NCBI RefSeq assembly: GCF_000023265.1 | Contig: NC_013124.1 | Location: forward strand, 248,001-312,000 | Length of the DNA stretch: 64,000 nt | From: Acidimicrobium ferrooxidans DSM 10331 | GTDB taxonomy: Bacteria; Actinomycetota; Acidimicrobiia; Acidimicrobiales; Acidimicrobiaceae | Direction: 5' to 3' | In this document: positions 60,533 through 64,000 of the stretch, in pieces | Numbering within the stretch: position 1 is the stretch's first letter | Layout: each line of letters opens with the position of its first letter | Position numbers and translations under genes: made by a program | The notes under the pieces: generated by a model | Told to the model about the DNA's origin: nothing | The model's database searches: none | Seen by the model: the letters and a program-made list of their open reading frames with translations, nothing else

Positions 60533-61819
60533 GTGACACGTGCGCAGATGGCGGGCGGTCGTGGTGAGCGCCGCGGTTTCGCCGACGCGCGTGCTGCGCT
60601 TCGTGTGAGGCGCTTCAGTGCATGGTGGGTGGCCCAGCTGCTCTCGGGCATCGGATCCTGGGCTCAGGCGGTGGCCATTCCGTGGTACGTCCTCGAGCGC
60701 ACCGGATCGGCCTCGGCCGTCGGTATCGTCACGACCCTGCAATTCCTGCCGGTGCTCGTGCTGAGCCTCTTTGGCGGGGCGATCGCCGACCGTGTGTCAC
60801 GACGTGGCCTCTTGCTCGTCACGCAGCTGCTCTTGGCCTTCTGGGCAGCGATGCTCGGCTTCCTTGTCGCGAGCCATGAGGCCCCGATTTGGGTCGTCGA
60901 CATCCTTGCGCTCGCCATCGGGGCGACGAACGCGATCAACAACCCGACCCAGCAGGCATTCCTGCCGGAGCTCGTACCGCGTGAGCTGCTTGCTCCGGCC
61001 ATCGCGTTGAACAGCGTGCAGTTCAACGCAGCACGCATGATCGGAGGTGCGGTTGGCGGCGCGCTCATCGCCGCACTGGGAGTCGCCGCGGCGCTGTGGG
61101 TGAACGCCGTCAGTTTTCTGCCGGTCGTGGCCGTCTTGATCCTCATCGCCTCCCACAGCGCTCGGGCCGTTCGGCGCGAGCGACCCGCCGGCAGCATGCT
61201 GAGCGAGCTCGGTTCGGGACTTCGGTTCGTGATTGGGGCGGCGCCGGTTCGCAGCGTGGTCCTCGTCTTCGGCTTCGTCGGCTTGTTCGGGTTCAACTGG
61301 CAGGTCGCCGTACCCCTGGTTGCTCGCTTTGCACTGCACGAGCATGCGAACGGGCTCGGGTTGCTCATGGGAGCGCTCGGCGCGGGAGCCCTCGTCGCGT
61401 CGTTGCTGGCATCAGCGTTGGGACAGGCGACGCAGCGGCGGCTCGTCGTTGCGGGGACTGCTCTCGGACTCTCGCTGATCGGTCTCGGCCTCGCGCGCTC
61501 GATGCTGGTTGCAGGGTTGCTGCTCGTCGCGGGTGGCTTCTTTGGCGTGCTCGCTTCGGTGAGCGCCAACACGAGGCTGCAGATGCTCGCTCCGCCGACG
61601 CTGCGTGGGCGAGTCATGGCGATCTATGTGCTGCTCATGGGCGGTACGACACCGGTGGGCGCCTTCGTGCTCGGCGAGCTTGCGAGCTGGCTGGGGTCCG
61701 CGTGGGCGGTGCTCGTCTTCGGGGTCGCAACCGCGGCCGGCGTCGTCGCTGCGAGCCTGTGGGGACGACAACGTTCGGGATCGAGCGGCCAGCGTGCTGC
61801 GACGGCCCCCATCGACTAG
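60533..61819 (+). CDS. MFS transporter (EntS/MFS_3-like exporter)
   Basis: The 428 residues include about twelve membrane helices. The MFS motif GGAIADRVSRRGLLL follows helix 2, and LALAIGATNAINNPTQQAFL plus NSVQFNAARMIGGAVGGALI match the EntS-like drug or siderophore exporter branch. Substrate unknown. GTG 60533 is chosen from the seven-base spacing to TACGCT. Confidence 0.88.
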   Translation: MTRAQMAGGRGERRGFADARAALRVRRFSAWWVAQLLSGIGSWAQAVAIPWYVLERTGSASAVGIVTTLQFLPVLVLSLFGGAIADRVSRRGLLLVTQLLLAFWAAMLGFLVASHEAPIWVVDILALAIGATNAINNPTQQAFLPELVPRELLAPAIALNSVQFNAARMIGGAVGGALIAALGVAAALWVNAVSFLPVVAVLILIASHSARAVRRERPAGSMLSELGSGLRFVIGAAPVRSVVLVFGFVGLFGFNWQVAVPLVARFALHEHANGLGLLMGALGAGALVASLLASALGQATQRRLVVAGTALGLSLIGLGLARSMLVAGLLLVAGGFFGVLASVSANTRLQMLAPPTLRGRVMAIYVLLMGGTTPVGAFVLGELASWLGSAWAVLVFGVATAAGVVAASLWGRQRSGSSGQRAATAPID

Positions 61820-61950
61820 ATAATCGTGCCGTAGGAGGCCCAACTCGAAGCGACGCTGCTCCGGGCGTGCCGTCATGGTCGGGTTGGTTCGAACTCCGAT
61901 GATCCTTCGTGCGGGGCTCGTACCGGTTCGGTGATTCGGTCTCGTCCGTG

Positions 61951-63264
61951 CTAGCCGGCCGGATTCACGATTGCCGACAGTCCCTGCGAGGTGAATTGGC
62001 CGTAGGTCTGCACGATGACGCCCACGGCGGGGTCGACGGCTGACTCGACGAGCCCGTCGCCGAGGTAGATGCCGACGTGTCCAGGGTCGGCCAGGGTTCC
62101 GTCGCTACCAGGGACGAGCACCAGGTCACCAGGGGCGATCTCGCTCGGGGGGACTTGTACACCTTCGTTCATCTGCGACACGGTGTAGTGGTCGAGTGCC
62201 ACTCCGGCCTGGGCCCAGGCCTCCATCGTGAGCCCGGAGCAGTCGAACACATTGGGTCCGGCACCGCCCCAGACGTAGGCGTCTCCCAGCTTCGAGAGGG
62301 CGTAGTTCAGCACCACCTGCTCTTGGGGGGTGGTGCCCGAAGGGATCGTATAGCCGGCCGGAAGCCCATACTCACCGGCGGGCAGGTTGCCACCAAGCCC
62401 CCCTGTGGCTGGAGGCGCGGCCGCCTGCTGTGCCGCCTGCTGTGCCGCCTGTTGGGCGGCTGCTTGCTGTGCCGCCTGCTCAGCTGCTGCTTGCTGGGCC
62501 GCCTGCTCAGCTGCTGCTTGCTGTGCCGCCTGTTGGGCGGCTGCTTGCTCGGCGGCGGCGCGCGCGGCTGCAGCTTGCTGTGCCGCCTGCGCAGCTGCTG
62601 CTTGCTGGGCCGCAGCCTGTTGGGCTTCTTGCTGGGCGACGAGCGTTTGAATCTGGGAGTTCACGCCCGCGAGCTCGTTGGCTGCTGCTTGCTCAGCGTT
62701 CTTGGCGGTGGTCTGCTGGGAGGCGAGCTGGGCCACCAGCGTGCGTTGCCGTTGTTGCTGGGCAGCGAGCGTTGCCTGCTCTTGCTGGAGTTGCTGCTTG
62801 GCAGCGACGTAGGCGCTGAGTGCCTGCTCCTGGATGGACGAAGCGACGTTGACATCCGTCTGGACGAGTGCTGACTGATTCGGGTTCGCCGAGAGGACCG
62901 ACACGACGGTCGAGCCAGTGCCTCCGCGTGAGAAGATCGTGATCGCCTCGTCGACGACCTCCGCATGCAGCTGGTGCAGCCGCGTGAGTTGGTGGGCAAT
63001 GGCCTGGCGGACCGTGCTCTCCTCGCGCACCGTGGCTGCAAGGCCCGCTTGCGCAGCCGTCATCTGGGACGTGGCTTGGTTGTACTCGCTCTCGAGTGCA
63101 TTGAGCTTCTGAGCGATGGCCGCGGCTTGGGCGCGCATCGACGACACCGAGTCGACGAGACGTGGAGGTGGGCTGTCGACGTAGGAGAGGCCGATCAGGC
63201 CGACGAGCGCAAGTGTTGCGACGAGGTGGCCTGGTCGGGGGCGACAGGCGCGCCAGCGCGTCAC
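61951..63264 (-). CDS. Secreted coiled-coil NlpC/P60 peptidoglycan hydrolase
   Basis: The 437 residues begin with a signal-anchor-like segment (LVATLALVGLIGLSYV). A coiled coil follows (about 35-280) with a very Ala/Gln-rich stretch at 205-283, then a Gly-rich linker and the NlpC/P60 endopeptidase domain (about 312-437). Catalytic C342 lies in FDCSGLTMEAW and H396 in DPGHVGIYLGDG. It probably cuts peptide stems in the cell wall during division. The coiled coil is homologous to that of the gene at 321-1601 (TVVSVLSANPNQSALVQTDV versus SVISIAKGTPNDAAIIQTDV). A TAGGCT box lies at 63400-63405. Confidence 0.9.
   Translation of the reverse strand: MTRWRACRPRPGHLVATLALVGLIGLSYVDSPPPRLVDSVSSMRAQAAAIAQKLNALESEYNQATSQMTAAQAGLAATVREESTVRQAIAHQLTRLHQLHAEVVDEAITIFSRGGTGSTVVSVLSANPNQSALVQTDVNVASSIQEQALSAYVAAKQQLQQEQATLAAQQQRQRTLVAQLASQQTTAKNAEQAAANELAGVNSQIQTLVAQQEAQQAAAQQAAAAQAAQQAAAARAAAEQAAAQQAAQQAAAEQAAQQAAAEQAAQQAAAQQAAQQAAQQAAAPPATGGLGGNLPAGEYGLPAGYTIPSGTTPQEQVVLNYALSKLGDAYVWGGAGPNVFDCSGLTMEAWAQAGVALDHYTVSQMNEGVQVPPSEIAPGDLVLVPGSDGTLADPGHVGIYLGDGLVESAVDPAVGVIVQTYGQFTSQGLSAIVNPAG
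62416..62640 (-). repeat. Low-complexity tandem repeats in the NlpC/P60 coding sequence
   Basis: Short units of 12 and 27 bases repeat within the Ala/Gln-rich segment. The clearest are two adjacent 27-base copies at 62471-62497 and 62498-62524 encoding AAEQAAQQA. Such tracts can change length by slippage. Confidence 0.7.
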
Positions 63265-63573
63265 TGCGCTCGTGCGGGCGGCCTCGCGCTGTCTTGCTCC
63301 CCAAGGAGCGTGGAGACCACCTGATCGCTGCCGATGCGCGTCCGTGGCGCCAACCTCCTCGTGACCCGTCGCGTGTTCTTGGTCCTTGGATCGGCACGCA
63401 GCCTATCACTCCTGAAGGGTGTCGGAGGGTCGCGCTAGATCTCGCCTCGGCGGACGGGCTCCGCGGCGCCCGCCGTCCGATGCCAGATGGCGACTTGCTC
63501 TCGGCGCGTGGAGCCTCGCGACATCGCTCGGAGCGTTGGGTCCGGGGATGTCCAACCATACGAGGAGCCACCC
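63265..63573. other. Intergenic region between divergent NlpC/P60 and ArdC-like genes
   Basis: The 309-base gap holds TAGGCT (63400-63405, minus strand), which would give the peptidase gene a leader of about 130 bases. I looked for a ydaO-type c-di-AMP riboswitch, frequent before NlpC/P60 genes in actinobacteria, and could not recognise its core motifs. No ORF is convincing. Confidence 0.35.
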
Positions 63574-64000
63574 ATGCCTGCTGCGCTCGATCGATCCCGT
63601 CTGCTCGAGGAGCTCACCGATGGCGTTCTCGCGCTCACGCAGTCGGAGCCCTGGCGGCGCTACCTCGACGTGCAGCGCCGCTTCCATCGCTACAGTCCAC
63701 AGAACGTCCTGCTCATCGACCGTCAGCGGCCATCGGCGACGCTGGTCGCTGGCTTTCGTCAGTGGCAGCGCCTTGGCCGGAGCGTTCGTCGTGGTGAGCA
63801 CGGAATCTGGATCGTCGCCCCGATGCGAGTGCGACGGACGACCTCGGACGATCTCGACGAGGAGGTGCTGGCTGGCTTTCGGTGGGTCTGCGTCTTCGAC
63901 GTGGCGCAGACCGAAGGCGCTGCGCTTCCCGAGGTAGCGACCCGCCTCGTCGGAGAGGATCCGGCTGGGGTCCTCGCCAAGCTCGGCGGCGTCGCTCACG
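63574..64000 (+). CDS. ArdC-like ssDNA-binding domain protein, 3' end outside the window
   Basis: The 142 visible residues match the N-terminal domain of ArdC antirestriction/DUF1738 proteins: RRFHRYSPQNVLLIDRQRP, then VAGFRQWQRLGRSVRRGEHG and IWIVAPMRVR. That domain binds single-stranded DNA and in plasmid ArdC is followed by a metalloprotease, which would lie outside the window. ATG 63574 has GAGGAG six bases upstream. Such genes are found both on mobile elements and in actinobacterial chromosomes. Confidence 0.8.
   Translation, partial: MPAALDRSRLLEELTDGVLALTQSEPWRRYLDVQRRFHRYSPQNVLLIDRQRPSATLVAGFRQWQRLGRSVRRGEHGIWIVAPMRVRRTTSDDLDEEVLAGFRWVCVFDVAQTEGAALPEVATRLVGEDPAGVLAKLGGVAH

Noticed and set aside
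61876-61905. tRNA-like GGTTCGAACTCC near the MFS 3' end
   Set aside because: No acceptor, D or anticodon arms fit around it, so it is a chance T-loop match.
62416-62640. CRISPR-like array
   Set aside because: The repeats are contiguous codon repeats inside the Ala/Gln-rich coding segment, with no spacers.
63265-63420. c-di-AMP (ydaO) riboswitch before the NlpC/P60 gene
   Set aside because: Expected from family habit, but the diagnostic core elements are not recognisable in the leader.

Overview
The window is 64 kb of GC-rich (roughly two-thirds GC or more), densely coded chromosomal DNA from an actinobacterium. A mycothiol-type maleylpyruvate isomerase family enzyme, the DUF3090/SCO1664/histidine-phosphatase trio, a large NAD-glutamate dehydrogenase, a furA-katG pair and a region 1.2-4.2 principal-type sigma factor all point to Actinobacteria. 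The overall flavour suggests an acidophilic iron oxidiser of the class Acidimicrobiia (Acidimicrobium-like); that placement is an inference. Nearly all of the DNA is ordinary core genome. The only clear mobile element is one intact IS3-family insertion sequence at 36193-37481.

Layout. 1-1.6 kb: a secreted coiled-coil protein with a degenerate M23-like domain, overlapping a truncated NYN-domain gene. 1.9-5.3 kb: nadE, a hypothetical gene, a principal-type sigma factor and a 26-residue membrane peptide. 5.8-11.6 kb: the C5-pathway tetrapyrrole cluster hemA-hemC-cobA/hemD fusion-hemB-hemL. 11.7-20.9 kb: ClC transporter, menB, metallophosphoesterase, SDR, the phosphatase/DUF3090/SCO1664 trio, bcp-thiolase and a PIG-L deacetylase. 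21.2-28.6 kb: alcohol dehydrogenase, aldo/keto reductase, methyltransferase, cysteine-synthase-like enzyme, ABC exporter and bluB. 28.6-36.1 kb: NAD-GDH, agmatinase-like enzyme, then an XRE-cupin regulator with a receiver-like protein and a DUF1614 membrane protein. 36.2-37.5 kb: the IS. 37.6-43.7 kb: a membrane protein, then the least-explained cassette of the window, a 1006-residue protein with an N-terminal LQR..GN.AV motif and an internal duplication, a YbjN-like protein and a small coupled ORF, then an arginine-rich small protein, a DinB-fold enzyme and an SRPBCC protein. 43.8 kb: tRNA-Thr. 43.9-51.2 kb: FUSC transporter, ogt, DEAD-box helicase, PaiB-like flavoprotein, BASS-like transporter and enoyl-CoA hydratase. 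51.2-59.5 kb: a stress block of USP, P-type H+-ATPase, tandem USP, flavin disulfide reductase and furA-katG. 59.6-64 kb: a tandem YbjQ-type protein, MFS exporter, NlpC/P60 peptidase and a truncated ArdC-like gene.

Two themes recur. First, many genes have a TANNNT box exactly 6 or 7 bases before the start codon with no room for a leader, which indicates widespread leaderless transcription. Two regulatory genes (the sigma factor and the DEAD-box helicase) instead have this arrangement in front of a short upstream ORF. Second, several genes serve redox, acid and cell-envelope homeostasis, as expected for an aerobic acidophile: furA-katG, peroxiredoxin, proton-pumping ATPase with universal stress proteins, ClC transporter and paired coiled-coil envelope proteins.
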